Source: Agelas oroides | Lineage: Eukaryota; Porifera; Demospongiae; Agelasida; Agelasidae | Direction: 5' to 3' | Assembly (NCBI GenBank): GCA_949130485.1 | Contig: OX422185.1 | Span: 8,347,127-8,411,126, forward strand | Length of the DNA: 64,000 nt | Shown here: positions 21,705 through 36,680 of the stretch, one piece after another | How positions within the stretch are numbered: position 1 is the stretch's first letter | Layout of the letters: the number at the start of each line of letters is the position of its first letter | Notes under the pieces: generated by a model | Told to the model about the DNA's origin: nothing | The model's database searches: none | Seen by the model: the letters and a program-made list of their open reading frames with translations, nothing else | Position numbers and translations under genes: made by a program

Positions 21705-22350
21705 GACTCTCCTACACTCTACCATGGCTCTACTTGACTCTACATGACTCTACTATATTCTACCATGGCTATACTTGGCTCTACTTGAGTCCACTTCACT
21801 CTACCTTGGCTCTACTTGGCTCTACTTGACTCTACTACACTCTACCATGGCTCTACTCCATTGTATATCATGGCTCTACTTCACACTACATGACTCTACT
21901 ACATTCTACCATGGCTCTACTTGACTCTACTTGACTCTACTACACTCTACCATGGCTCTACTTGGTTCTACTTGAGTCCACTACACCCTACCTTGGCTCT
22001 ACTTGGCTCTACGTGACTCTACTACACTCTACCATGTCTCTACTACATTCTACTATGGCTCCACGTGACTTTACGTGACTCTATACTGCATTCTACCATA
22101 GCTCTACTTGACTCTGTATGCCTCTACTACATTCTACCATGGCTCTACTTGACTCTACTTGACCCTACTACATTCTGCCATGGCTCTACTTGACTCTACT
22201 TGACTGTACTACACTCTACCTTTGCTCTACTACATTCTAACATGGCTCCACGTGACTCTACTTGACTCTACTACACTCTATCATGGATCTACCTTGCTCT
22301 ACTACATTCTACCATGGCTCTACTTGACTCTACATGACTCTACTACATTG

Positions 22351-25300
22351 TACCATGGCTCTACTTGACTCTACTTGACTCTACTACACTCTATCATGGC
22401 TCTACTTGGTTCTACCTGAGTCCACTACACTCTATCTTGGCTCTACTTGGCTCTACTTGACTTTACTACACTCTACCATGGCTCTACTCCATTGTATATC
22501 ATGGCTCTACTTCACACTACATGAGTCTACTACATTCTTCCATGGCTCTACTTGACTCTACTACACTCTACCATGGCTCTACTCCATTGTACCATGGCTC
22601 TACTTGACACTACATGATCCTACTAAATGTTACCATGGCTCTTCTTGACTCTACTTGACTCTCCTACACTCTACCATTGCTCTACTTGGCTCTACTGCAC
22701 TCTAGCATGGCTCTATTTCGCTCTACTTGACTCTACTACACTCTACCATGGCTCTACTTGTCTCTACTTGACTGTACTACACTCTACCATGTCTCTACTA
22801 CATTCTACCATGGCTCCACGTGACTCTACTTGACTCTACTACATTCTACGATAGCTCTACTTGACTCTGTATACCTCTAATACATTCTACTATGGCTCTG
22901 CTTGACTCTACTTGACTGTAGTACACTCTACCTTGGCTGTACTACATTCTACCATGGCTCAACTTGACTCTACTTGACTCTACTACATTCTACCATGGCT
23001 CTACGTGGCTCTAGTATATACAACCATGGGTCTACTTGGCTCTACTTGACTCTATTGCACTCTACCAGGTCTCTACTTGGCTCTACTTGAGTCCACTACA
23101 CCCTACCTTGGCTCTACTTGGCTCTACGTGACTCTACTACCCTCTATCATGGCTCTACTTGGCTCTACTTGACTCTACTACACTCTACCATGTCTCTAAT
23201 ACATTCTACCATGGCTCCACGTGACTCTACGTGACTCTACTTCATTCTACCATAGCTCTACTGGACTCTGTATGCCTCTACTACATTCTACCATGGCTCT
23301 ACTTGACTCTACTTGATTCTACATCACTCTACTACATTGTACCATGGCTCTACTTGACTCTACTTGACTCTACTACACTCTATCATGGTTCTACTTGGCT
23401 CTACTTGAGTCCACTACACTCTACCTTGGCTCTACTTGGCTCTACTTGACTCTACTACACTCTACCATGGCTCAAGTTGGCTCTACTTGACTCTACTAAA
23501 CTCTACCATAGCTCTACTTGGCTCTATGTGACTCTACTACAGTCTACCATGGCTCTACTTGGATCTACTTGACTTTACTACATTCTACCATAGTTCTACT
23601 TGTCTCTATATGACTCTACTGCATTCTACCATAGCTCTACTTGACTCTGTATGCCTCTACTACATTCCACCATGGCTCTTCTTGACTCTACTTGACTATA
23701 CTACACTCTACCTTGGCTCTACTACATTCTACCATGGCTGCACGTGACTCTACTTGACTCTATTGCATTCTACCATGGCTCTACTTGGCTCTACTTCATT
23801 CTACCATGGCTCTACTTCGCTCTACATGACTCTACTACATGCTACCGTGCCTCTACATGGCTCTACCTGACTCTACTACACTCTACCATGGCTATACCCA
23901 TAGTACCATGTCTCCACTTGACACTACATGACTCTACTACACTCTACCATGGCTCTACTTGCCTCTACTTGAGTCTACTACACTCTACTTGGCTATACAT
24001 GACTCTACCACACTCTACCGTGGCTCTACTTGGCTCTACTTGACTCTACTATACTCTACCATGGCTCTACTCCATTGTACCATGGCTCTACTTGACTCTA
24101 CTAGACTCTACGATGGCTCTACTTGGCTCTACTTGACTGTACTACACTATATCATTGCTAGACCTGGCTCTACTTGACTCTCCTACACTCTACCATGGCT
24201 CTACCTTGCTCTACTACATTCTACCATGGCTCTACTTGACTCTACATGACTCTAATACATTCAACCATGGCTCTACTTGACTCTACTTGACTCTATTACA
24301 CTCTACCATGGCTCTACTTATCTCAACTTGAGTCCACTACACTCTACCTTGGCTCTACTTGACTCTACTTGACTCTACTACACTCCACCATGGCTCTACT
24401 TCACACTACATGACTCTACTACATTCTACCATGGCTCTACTTGACTCTACTACACTATACCATTGCTAGTCCTGGCTCTACTTGTCTACTACACTCTACC
24501 TTGGCGCTACTACATCCTACCATGGATCCACGTGACTCTCCTTGACTCTACTACACTCTACCATGTCTCTACCTGGCTCTACTACATTCTACCATGGCTC
24601 TACTTTGCTCTAGTTCAGTCCACTGCACTCTACCTTGGCTCTACTTGGCTCTACTTGACTCTACTACACTATATCATTGCTAGACCTGGGTCTACTTGTC
24701 TCTACTAAACTCTACCTTGGCTCTACTACATACTCCCATGGATCCACGTGACTCTACTTGACTCTCCTACACTCTACCATGGCTCTACCTTGCTCTACTA
24801 CATTCTACCACGGCTCTACTTGATTCTACATGACTCTACTACATTCTACCATGCCTCTACTTGACTCTGCTTGACTCTACTACACTCTACCATGGCTCTA
24901 CTTGGCTCTACTTGAGTCCACTACACTCTACCTTGGCTCTACTTGGCTCTACTTGACTCTACTACACTCTACCATGGCTCTACTTGGCTCTACTTGAGTC
25001 CACTACACTCTACCTTGGCTCTACTTGGCTCTACTTGACTCTACTACACTCTACCATGGCTCTACTCCATTGTATATCATGGCTCTACTTCACACTACAT
25101 GACTCTACTACATTCTACCATGGCTCTACTTGACTCTACTACACACTACCATGGCTCAACTTGGCTCTACTTGACTCAACTACATTCTACCATGGCTCTA
25201 CTTGACTCTACTTGACTCTACTACACACTACCATGACTCTACTTGTCTCTACGTGATTCTACAGCACTCTACCGTGGCTCTACTTGGCTCTACTTGACTC

Positions 25301-28300
25301 TGCTACTCTGCCATGGCTCCACGTGACTCTACGTGACTCTACGGCATTCTACAATTGCTCTACTTTACTCTGTATGCCTCTACTACATTGTACAATCGCT
25401 CTACTTGACTCTACATGACTCTACTACATTCTACCATGCCTCTACTTGACTCTACTTGACTCGACTACACTCTATCATGGCTCTACTTGGCTCTACTTGA
25501 GTCCACTATACTCTACCTCGGTTCTACTTGGCTCTACTTGACTCTACTACACTCTATCATGGCTCTACTCCATTGTATATCATGGCTCTACTTCACACTA
25601 CCTGACTCTACTACATTCTACCATGGCTCTACTTGACTCTACCATGGCTCTACTTGGCTCTACTTGACTCTACTACACTCTACCATGGCTCTACTTGGCT
25701 CTATGTGACTCTACTACAGTCTACCATGGCTCTACTTGACTCTACTTGACTCTACTACACTCTATCATGGCTCTACTTGGTTCTACCTGAGTCCACTACA
25801 CTCTATCTTGGCTCTACTTGGCTCTACTTGACTTTACTACACTCTACCATGGCTCTACTCCATTGTATATCATGGCTCTACTTCACACTACATGAGTCTA
25901 CTACATTCTTCCATGGCTCTACTTGACTCTACTACACTCTACCATGGCTCTACTCCATTGTACCATGGCTCTACTTGACACTACATGATCCTACTAAATG
26001 TTACCATGGCTCTTCTTGACTCTACTTGACTCTCCTACACTCTACCATTGCTCTACTTGGCTCTACTGCACTCTAGCATGGCTCTATTTCGCTCTACTTG
26101 ACTCTACTACACTCTACCATGGCTCTACTTGTCTCTACTTGACTGTACTACACTCTACCATGTCTCTACTACATTCTACCATGGCTCCACGTGACTCTAC
26201 TTGACTCTACTACATTCTACGATAGCTCTACTTGACTCTGTATACCTCTAATACATTCTACTATGGCTCTGCTTGACTCTACTTGACTGTAGTACACTCT
26301 ACCTTGGCTGTACTACATTCTACCATGGCTCAACTTGACTCTACTTGACTCTACTACATTCTACCATGGCTCTACGTGGCTCTAGTATATACAACCATGG
26401 GTCTACTTGGCTCTACTTGACTCTATTGCACTCTACCAGGTCTCTACTTGGCTCTACTTGAGTCCACTACACCCTACCTTGGCTCTACTTGGCTCTACGT
26501 GACTCTACTACCCTCTATCATGGCTCTACTTGGCTCTACTTGACTCTACTACACTCTACCATGTCTCTAATACATTCTACCATGGCTCCACGTGACTCTA
26601 CGTGACTCTACTTCATTCTACCATAGCTCTACTGGACTCTGTATGCCTCTACTACATTCTACCATGGCTCTACTTGACTCTACTTGATTCTACATCACTC
26701 TACTACATTGTACCATGGCTCTACTTGACTCTACTTGACTCTACTACACTCTATCATGGTTCTACTTGGCTCTACTTGAGTCCACTACACTCTACCTTGG
26801 CTCTACTTGGCTCTACTTGACTCTACTACACTCTACCATGGCTCAAGTTGGCTCTACTTGACTCTACTAAACTCTACCATAGCTCTACTTGGCTCTATGT
26901 GACTCTACTACAGTCTACCATGGCTCTACTTGGATCTACTTGACTTTACTACATTCTACCATAGTTCTACTTGTCTCTATATGACTCTACTGCATTCTAC
27001 CATAGCTCTACTTGACTCTGTATGCCTCTACTACATTCCACCATGGCTCTTCTTGACTCTACTTGACTATACTACACTCTACCTTGGCTCTACTACATTC
27101 TACCATGGCTGCACGTGACTCTACTTGACTCTATTGCATTCTACCATGGCTCTACTTGGCTCTACTTCATTCTACCATGGCTCTACTTCGCTCTACATGA
27201 CTCTACTACATGCTACCGTGCCTCTACATGGCTCTACCTGACTCTACTACACTCTACCATGGCTATACCCATAGTACCATGTCTCCACTTGACACTACAT
27301 GACTCTACTACACTCTACCATGGCTCTACTTGCCTCTACTTGAGTCTACTACACTCTACTTGGCTATACATGACTCTACCACACTCTACCGTGGCTCTAC
27401 TTGGCTCTACTTGACTCTACTATACTCTACCATGGCTCTACTCCATTGTACCATGGCTCTACTTGACTCTACTAGACTCTACGATGGCTCTACTTGGCTC
27501 TACTTGACTGTACTACACTATATCATTGCTAGACCTGGCTCTACTTGACTCTCCTACACTCTACCATGGCTCTACCTTGCTCTACTACATTCTACCATGG
27601 CTCTACTTGACTCTACATGACTCTAATACATTCAACCATGGCTCTACTTGACTCTACTTGACTCTATTACACTCTACCATGGCTCTACTTATCTCAACTT
27701 GAGTCCACTACACTCTACCTTGGCTCTACTTGACTCTACTTGACTCTACTACACTCCACCATGGCTCTACTTCACACTACATGACTCTACTACATTCTAC
27801 CATGGCTCTACTTGACTCTACTACACTATACCATTGCTAGTCCTGGCTCTACTTGTCTACTACACTCTACCTTGGCGCTACTACATCCTACCATGGATCC
27901 ACGTGACTCTCCTTGACTCTACTACACTCTACCATGTCTCTACCTGGCTCTACTACATTCTACCATGGCTCTACTTTGCTCTAGTTCAGTCCACTGCACT
28001 CTACCTTGGCTCTACTTGGCTCTACTTGACTCTACTACACTATATCATTGCTAGACCTGGGTCTACTTGTCTCTACTAAACTCTACCTTGGCTCTACTAC
28101 ATACTCCCATGGATCCACGTGACTCTACTTGACTCTCCTACACTCTACCATGGCTCTACCTTGCTCTACTACATTCTACCACGGCTCTACTTGATTCTAC
28201 ATGACTCTACTACATTCTACCATGCCTCTACTTGACTCTGCTTGACTCTACTACACTCTACCATGGCTCTACTTGGCTCTACTTGAGTCCACTACACTCT

Positions 28301-29092
28301 ACCTTGGCTCTACTTGGCTCTACTTGACTCTACTACACTCTACCATGGCTCTACTTGGCTCTACTTGAGTCCACTACACTCTACCTTGGCTCTACTTGGC
28401 TCTACTTGACTCTACTACACTCTACCATGGCTCTACTCCATTGTATATCATGGCTCTACTTCACACTACATGACTCTACTACATTCTACCATGGCTCTAC
28501 TTGACTCTACTACACACTACCATGGCTCAACTTGGCTCTACTTGACTCAACTACATTCTACCATGGCTCTACTTGACTCTACTTGACTCTACTACACACT
28601 ACCATGACTCTACTTGTCTCTACGTGATTCTACAGCACTCTACCGTGGCTCTACTTGGCTCTACTTGACTCTGCTACTCTGCCATGGCTCCACGTGACTC
28701 TACGTGACTCTACGGCATTCTACAATTGCTCTACTTTACTCTGTATGCCTCTACTACATTGTACAATCGCTCTACTTGACTCTACATGACTCTACTACAT
28801 TCTACCATGCCTCTACTTGACTCTACTTGACTCGACTACACTCTATCATGGCTCTACTTGGCTCTACTTGAGTCCACTATACTCTACCTCGGTTCTACTT
28901 GGCTCTACTTGACTCTACTACACTCTATCATGGCTCTACTCCATTGTATATCATGGCTCTACTTCACACTACCTGACTCTACTACATTCTACCATGGCTC
29001 TACTTGACTCTACCATGGCTCTACTTGGCTCTACTTGACTCTACTACACTCTACCATGGCTCTACTTGGCTCTATGTGACTCTACTACAGTC
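22351..29092 (+). repeat. 3371-bp tandem duplication, two copies without visible differences
   Basis: Copy A is 22351-25721 and copy B 25722-29092. Rare private variants recur exactly 3371 bp apart, including TATATACAACCATGGG (23024/26395), CATACTCCCATGG (24729/28100), CTACGGCATTCTACAATTG (25340/28711) and CACACTACCTGACTC (25594/28965). I found no mismatch in the stretches compared. Similarity stops sharply on both sides. This implies a very recent duplication or ongoing homogenisation, or a duplicated contig segment in the assembly. Confidence 0.9.
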
Positions 29093-31296
29093 TACCATGG
29101 CTCTACTTGGCTCTACTTGACTCTACTACACTCTACCTTGGCTCTACTACATTCTACCATGGCTCCACGTGACTCTACTTGACTCTGCTGCATTCTACCA
29201 TGGCTCTACCTGGCTCTACTACATTCTACCATGGCTCTACTTGGCTCTACATCACTCTACTACACTCTACCATGGCTCTACTCCATTGTACCATGGCTCT
29301 ACTTGAGACTACATGACTCTACTACATTCTACCTTCGCTCTACTTGACTCTACTGCACACTACGATGGCTCTACTTGGTTCTACTTTACTCTACTACACT
29401 ATATCATTGTAGACCTGGCTCTACTTGTCTCTACTACTCTCCACATTGGCTCTACTACATCCTACCATGGATCCACGTGACTCTACTTGACTCTCCTACA
29501 CTCTACCATGGCTCTACCTTGCTTTACTACATTCTACCATGGCTCTACTTGACTCTACATGACTCTACTATATTCTACCATGGCTCTACTTGGCTCTACT
29601 TGAGTCCACTACACTCTACCTTGGCTCTACTTGGCTCTACTTGACTCTACTACACTCTACCATGGCTCTACTCCATATGTATATCATGGCTCTACTTCAC
29701 ACTACATGACTCTACTACATTCTACGATGGCTCTACTTGACTCTACTTGACTCTACTATACTCTACCATGGCTCTACTTGGTTCTACTTGAGTCCACTAC
29801 ACCCTACCTTGGCTCTACTTGGCTCTACGTGAGTCTACTACACTCTACCATGTCTCTACTACATTCTACTATGGCTCCACGTGACTTTACGTGACTCTAC
29901 TGCATTCTACCATAGCTCTACTTGACTCTGTATGCCTCTACTACATTTTACCATGGCTCTACTTGACTCTACTTGACCCTACTACATTCTGCCATGGCTC
30001 TACTTGACTCTACTTGACTGTACTACACTCTACCTTTGCTCTACTACATTGTAACATGGCTCCACGTGACTCTACTTGACTCTACTACACTCTATCATGG
30101 CTCTACCTTGCTCTACTACATTCTACCATGGCTCTACTTGACTCTACATGACTCTACTTCATTGTACCATGGCTCTACTTGACTCTCCTTGACTCTACTA
30201 CACTCTATCATGGCTCTACTTGGTTCTACCTGAGTCCACTACACTCTATCTTGGCTCTACTTGGCTCTACTTTACTTTACTACACTCTACCATGGCTCTA
30301 CTCCATTGTATATCATGGCTCTACTTCAAACTACATGAGTCTACTACATTCTACCATGGCTCTACTTGACTCTACTACACTCTACCATGGCTCTACTTGT
30401 CTCTACTTGACTGTACTACACTCTACCATGTCTCTACTACATTCTACCATAGCTCCACGTGACTCTACTTGACTCTACTACATTCTACGATAGCTCTAAT
30501 TGACTCTGGATACCTCTAATACATTCTACTATGGATCTGCTTGACTCTACTTGACTGTAGTACACTCTACCATGGCTGTACTACATTCTACCATAGCTCA
30601 ACTTGACTCAACATGACTCTACTGCATTCTACCATGGCTCTACGTGGCTCTAGTATATTCAACCATGGCTCTACTTGGCTCTACTTTACTCTACTGCACT
30701 CTACCATGTCTCTACTTGGCTCTACTTGAGTCCACTACACCCTACCTTGGCTCTACTTGGCTCTACGTGACTCTACTACACTCTATCATGGCTCTACTTG
30801 GCTCTACTTGACTCTACTACATTCTACCATGACTCCACGTGACTCTACGTGACTCTACTTCATTCTACCATAGCTCTACTGGACTCTGTGTGTTTCTACT
30901 ACATTCTACCATGGCTCTACTTGACTCTACTTGATTCTACATCACTCTACTACATTGTACCAATGCTCTACTTGACTCTACTTGACTCTACTACAATCTA
31001 TCATGGCTCTACTTGGCTCTACTTGAGTCCACTACACTCTACCTTGGCTCTACTTGGCTCTACTTGACTCTACTACACTCTACAATGGCTCAACTTGGCT
31101 ATACTTGACTCTACTACACTCTACCATGGCTCTACTCCATTGTACCATACCTCTACCATCGCTCCACGTGACTCTACTTGACTCTACTACATTCTACGAT
31201 AGCTCTCCTTGACTCTGTATACCTATAATACATTCTACTATAGCTCTGCTTGACTCTACTTGACTGTAGTACACTCTACCTTGGCTGTACTACATT

Positions 31297-33292
31297 CTAC
31301 CATGACTCTACTTGACTCTACTTGATTCTACATCACTCTACTACATTGTACCATGGCTCTACTTGACTCTACTTGACTCTACTACACTCTATCATGGCTC
31401 TACTTGGCTCTACTTGAGTGCACTACACTCTACATTGGCTCTACTTGGCTCTACTTGACTCTACTACACTCTACCATGGCTAAACTTGGCTCTGCTTGAC
31501 TCTACTACACTCTTCCATGGCTCTACTCCATTGTACCATAGCTCTACTTGACACTACATGATTCTACTAAAAGTTACCGTGGCTCTTCTTGACTCTACGT
31601 AACTCTCCTACACTCTACCATTGCTCTACTTGGCTCTACTACACTCTACCATGGCTCTATTTGGCTCTACTTGACTCTACTACACTCTACCATGGCTCTA
31701 CTTGTCTCTACTTGACTGTACTACACTCTACCATGTCTCTACTACATTCTACCATGGTTCCACGTGACTCTACTTGACTCTACTACATTCTATGATAGCT
31801 CTACTTGACTCTGTATACCTCTAATACATTCTACTATAGCTCTGCTTGACTCTACTTGACTGTAGTACACTCTACCTTGGCTGTACTACATTCTACCATG
31901 GCTCCACTTGACTCTACTTGACTCTACTGCATTCTACCATGGCTCTACGTGGCTCTAGTATATTGTACCATGGCTTTACTTGGCTCTACATGACTCTACT
32001 ACATGCTACCGTGGCTCTACGTGACTCTACCTGACTCTCCTACACTCTACCATGGCTCTACTTCATAGTCCCTTGTCTCTACTTGACACTACATGACTCT
32101 ACTACATTCTACCATGGCTCTACTTGCCTCTACTTGACACTACTACAATCTCCCGTGATTCTACTTGGCTCCACGTGACTCTACCACACTCTACTGTGGC
32201 TCTACGTGGCTGTCCCTGAATTTTCTACATTCTACCATGGCTCTACCCCATAGTACCATGTCTCTACTTGACACTACATGACTCTACTACATTCTACCAT
32301 GGCTCTACTTGACTCTACTTGATTCTACATCACTCTACTACATTTTACCATGGCTCTACTTGACTCTACTTGACTCTGCTACACTCTATCATGGCTCTAC
32401 TTGGCTCTACTTGAGTGCACTACACTCTACATTGGCTCTACTTGGCTCTACTTGACTCTACTACACTCTACCATGGCTAAACTTGGCTCTGCTTGACTCT
32501 ACTACACTCTGCCATGGCTCTACTCCATTGTACCATAGCTCTACTTGACACTACATGATTCTACTAAAAGTTACCGTGGCTCTTCTTGACTCTACTTAAC
32601 TCTCCTACACTCTACCATTGCTCTACTTGGCTCTACTACACTCTACCATGGCTCTATTTGGCTCTACTTGACTCTACTACACTCTACCATGGCTCTACTT
32701 GTCTCTACTTGACTGTACTACACTCTACCATGTCTCTACTACATTCTACCATGGCTCCACGTGACTCTACTTGACTCTACTACATTCTATGATAGCTCTA
32801 CTTGACTCTGTATACCTCTAATACATTCTACTATAGCTCTGCTTGACTCTACTTGACTGTAGTACACTCTACCTTGGCTGTACTACATTCTACCATGGCT
32901 CCACTTGACTCTACTTGACTCTACTGCATTCTACCATGGCTCTACGTGGCTCTAGTATATTGTACCATGGCTTTACTTGGCTCTACATGACTCTACTACA
33001 TGCTACCATGGCTCTACGTGACTCTACCTAACTCTCCTACACTCTACCATGGCTCTACTTCATAGTCCCTTGTCTCTACTTGACACTACATGACTCTACT
33101 ACATTCTACCATGGCTCTACTTGCCTCTACTTCACACTACTACAATCTCCCGTGATTCTACTTGGCTCTACGTGACTCTACCACACTCTACTGTGGCTCT
33201 ACGTGGCTATCCCTGACTCTACTACATTCTACCATGGCTCTACCCCATAGTACCATGTCTCTACTTGACACTACATGACTCTACTACATTCT
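31297..33292 (+). repeat. 997-bp tandem duplication
   Basis: Two copies, about 31297-32293 and 32294-33290, at an offset of 997 bp. They share AAAAGTTACCGTGG, CCCTTGTCTCTAC and TCTATGATAGC variants and differ by a small number of substitutions. Confidence 0.85.
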
Positions 33293-35467
33293 ACCATGGC
33301 TCTACTTGACTCTACTTGAGTCTACTACACTCTAACATGACTCTACTTGGCTTTACGTGACTGTACCACACTCTACCGTGGCTCTACTTGGCTCTACTTG
33401 ACTCTACTACACTCTACCATGGCTCTACTCCATTGTATCGTAGCTCTACTTGACTCTACATGACTCTACTACATTCTACTATGGCTCTACTTGACTCTAC
33501 TTGACTCGACTACACTCTATCATGGCTCTACTTGACTCTACTACACTCAACCATGGATCTACTCCATTGTACCATGGCTCTACTTGACACTACATGATTC
33601 TACAAAATGCTACCATTGCTCTTCTTGACTCTACTTGACTCTCCTACACTCTACCATTGCTCTACTTGGCTCTACTGCACTCTACCATGGCTCTACGTGG
33701 CTCTACTTGACTCTTCTACACTGTACTATGTCTCTACTACATTCTACCATGGTTCCACGTGACTCTACGTGACTCTACTACATTCTCCCATAGCTCTACT
33801 TCATTCTGTATGCCTCCACTACATTCTACCATGGCTCTTCTTGACTCTACTTGACTCTCCTACACTCTCCCATTGCTCTACTTGGCTGTACTTAGCTCTA
33901 CTACACACTAACATTGCTCTACCTGGCTCTACGTGACTCTACTACACTCTACCATGGCTCTTCTTGACTCTACTACACTCTACCATGGCTCTACTCCATT
34001 GTATATCATGGCTCTACTTCACACTACATGACTCTACTACACCCTACCTTGGCTCTACTACATTCAACCATGGCTCAACGTGACTCTACTCGACTCTACT
34101 GCATTCTACCATGGCTCTACCTGGCTCTACTACATTCTACCATGGCTCTATTTGGTACTACATGACTCTACTACATGCTATCGTGGTTCTACTTCGCTCC
34201 ACATGACTCCACGACACTCTTCCATGGCTCTACTCCATTGTACCATGGCTGTAGTTGACACTACATGACTCTCCTACATTCTAACATGGCTCTACTTGAC
34301 TCTACTACACTCTACGATGGCTCAACTTGGCTCTACTTGACTCTACTACACTATACCATTGCTAGTCCTGGCTCTACTTGTCTACTACAGTCTACCTTGG
34401 CGCTACAACATCGTACCATGGATCCACGTGACTCTAATTGACTCTACTACACTCTACCATGTCTCTACCTGCCTCTACTACATTCTACCATGGCTCTACT
34501 TTGCTCTACTTGAGTCCACTACACTCTACCTTGGCTCTACTTGACTCTACTTGACTCTACTAAACTGTACCATGGCTCTACTTGGCTCTATATGACTCTA
34601 CTACAGTCTACCATGGCTCTACTTGGATCTACTTGACTCTACTACATTCTACCATAGTTCTACTTGTCTCTATATGAGTCTACTGCATTCAACCATAGCT
34701 CTACTTGACTCTGTATGCCTCTACTACATTCTACCATGGTTCTTCTTGACTCTACTTGACTCTACTACACTCTACCATGGCTCTACTTGACGCTACTTGA
34801 CTCTCCTACACTCTCCCATTGCTCTACTTGACTCTACCTGACTGTACTACACTCTACCTTGGCTCTACTACATTCTACCATGGCTCCACGTGACTCTACT
34901 TGACTCTACTGCATTCTACCATGGCTCTACCTGGCTCTACTACATTCTACCATGGCTCTACTTGGTAACACATCACTCTACTACATGCTACCATGGCTCT
35001 ACTTGGCTGTACATGACTCTACTACACTCTACCATGGCTCTACTAAATTGTACCATGTCTGTACTACACTATACCATTGCTAGTCCTGGCTCTACTTGTC
35101 TACTACACTCTACCTTCGCTCTACTACATCCTACCATGGATCCACGTGACTCTACTTGACTCTACTACACTCTATCATGGCTCTACCTGGCTCCACTACA
35201 TTGTACCATGGCTCTACTTTGCTCTACTTGAGTCCACTACACTCTACCTTGGCTCTACTTGGCTCTACTTGACTCTACTAAACTCTACCATAGCTCTACT
35301 TGGCTCTATGTGACTCTACTACAGTCTACCATGGCTCTACTTGGATCTACTTGACTTTACTACATTCTACCATAGTTCTACTTGTCTCTATATGACTCTA
35401 CTGCATTCTACCATAGCTCTACTTGACTCTGTATGCCTCTACTACATTCTACCATGGCTCTTCTTGA

Positions 35468-36680
35468 CTCTACTTGACTATACTACACTCTACCTTGGCT
35501 CTACTACATTCTACCATGGCTCCACGTGACTCTACTTGACTCTACTGCATTCTACCATGGCTCTACCTGGCTCTACTTCATTCTACCATGGCTCTACTTG
35601 GCTCTACATGACTCTACTACATGCTACTGTGGCTCTACATGGCTCTACCTGACTCTACTACACTCTACCATGGCTGTACCCATAGTACCATGTCTCCACT
35701 TGACACTACATGACTCTACTACACTCTACCATGGCTCTACTTGCCTCTACTTGAGTCTACTACACTCTAACATGACTCTACTTGGCTATACGTGACTCTA
35801 CCACACTCTACCGTGGCTCTACTTGGCTCTACTTGACTCTACTACACTCTACCATGGCTCTACTCCATTGTACCATGGCTCTACTTGACTCTACTAGACT
35901 CTACGATGGCTCTACTTGGCTCTACTTGACTCTACTACACTATATCATTGCTATACCTGGCTCTACTTGACTCTCCTACACTCTACCATGGCTCTACCTT
36001 GCTCTACTACATTCTACCATGGCTCTACTTGAATCTACATGACTCTAATACATTCAACCATGGCTCTACGTGACTCTACTTGACTATACTACACTCTACC
36101 TTGGCTCTACTACATTCTACCATGGCTCCACGTGACTCTACTTGACTCTACTGCATTCTACCATGGCTCTACCTGGCTCTACTTCATTCTACCATGGCTC
36201 TACTTGGCTCTACATGACTCTACTACATGCTACCGTGGCTCTACATGGCTCTACCTGACTCTACTACACTCTACCATGGCTGTACCCATAGTACCATGTC
36301 TCCACTTGACACTACATGACTCTACTACACTCTACCATGGCTCTACTTGCCTCTACTTGAGTCTACTACACTCTAACATGACTCTACTTGGCTATACGTG
36401 ACTCTACCACACTCTATCGTGGCTCTACTTGCCTCTATTTGACTCTACTACACTCTACCATGGCTCTACTCCATTGTACCATGGCTCTACTTGAATCTAC
36501 TAGACTCTACGATGGCTCTACTTGGCTCTACTTGACTCTACTACACTATATCATTGCTATACCTGGCTCTACTTGACTCTCCTACACTCTACCATGGTTC
36601 TACCTTGCTCTACTACATTCTACCATGGCTCTACTTGACTCTACATGACTCTAATACATTCAACCATGGCTCTACTTGAC
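35468..36680 (+). repeat. 606-bp tandem duplication
   Basis: The segment from about 35468 recurs from about 36074 at an offset of 606 bp, sharing ACCCATAGTACCATGTCTCC and ATTGCTATACCTGG variants. A few substitutions separate the copies. Confidence 0.85.
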
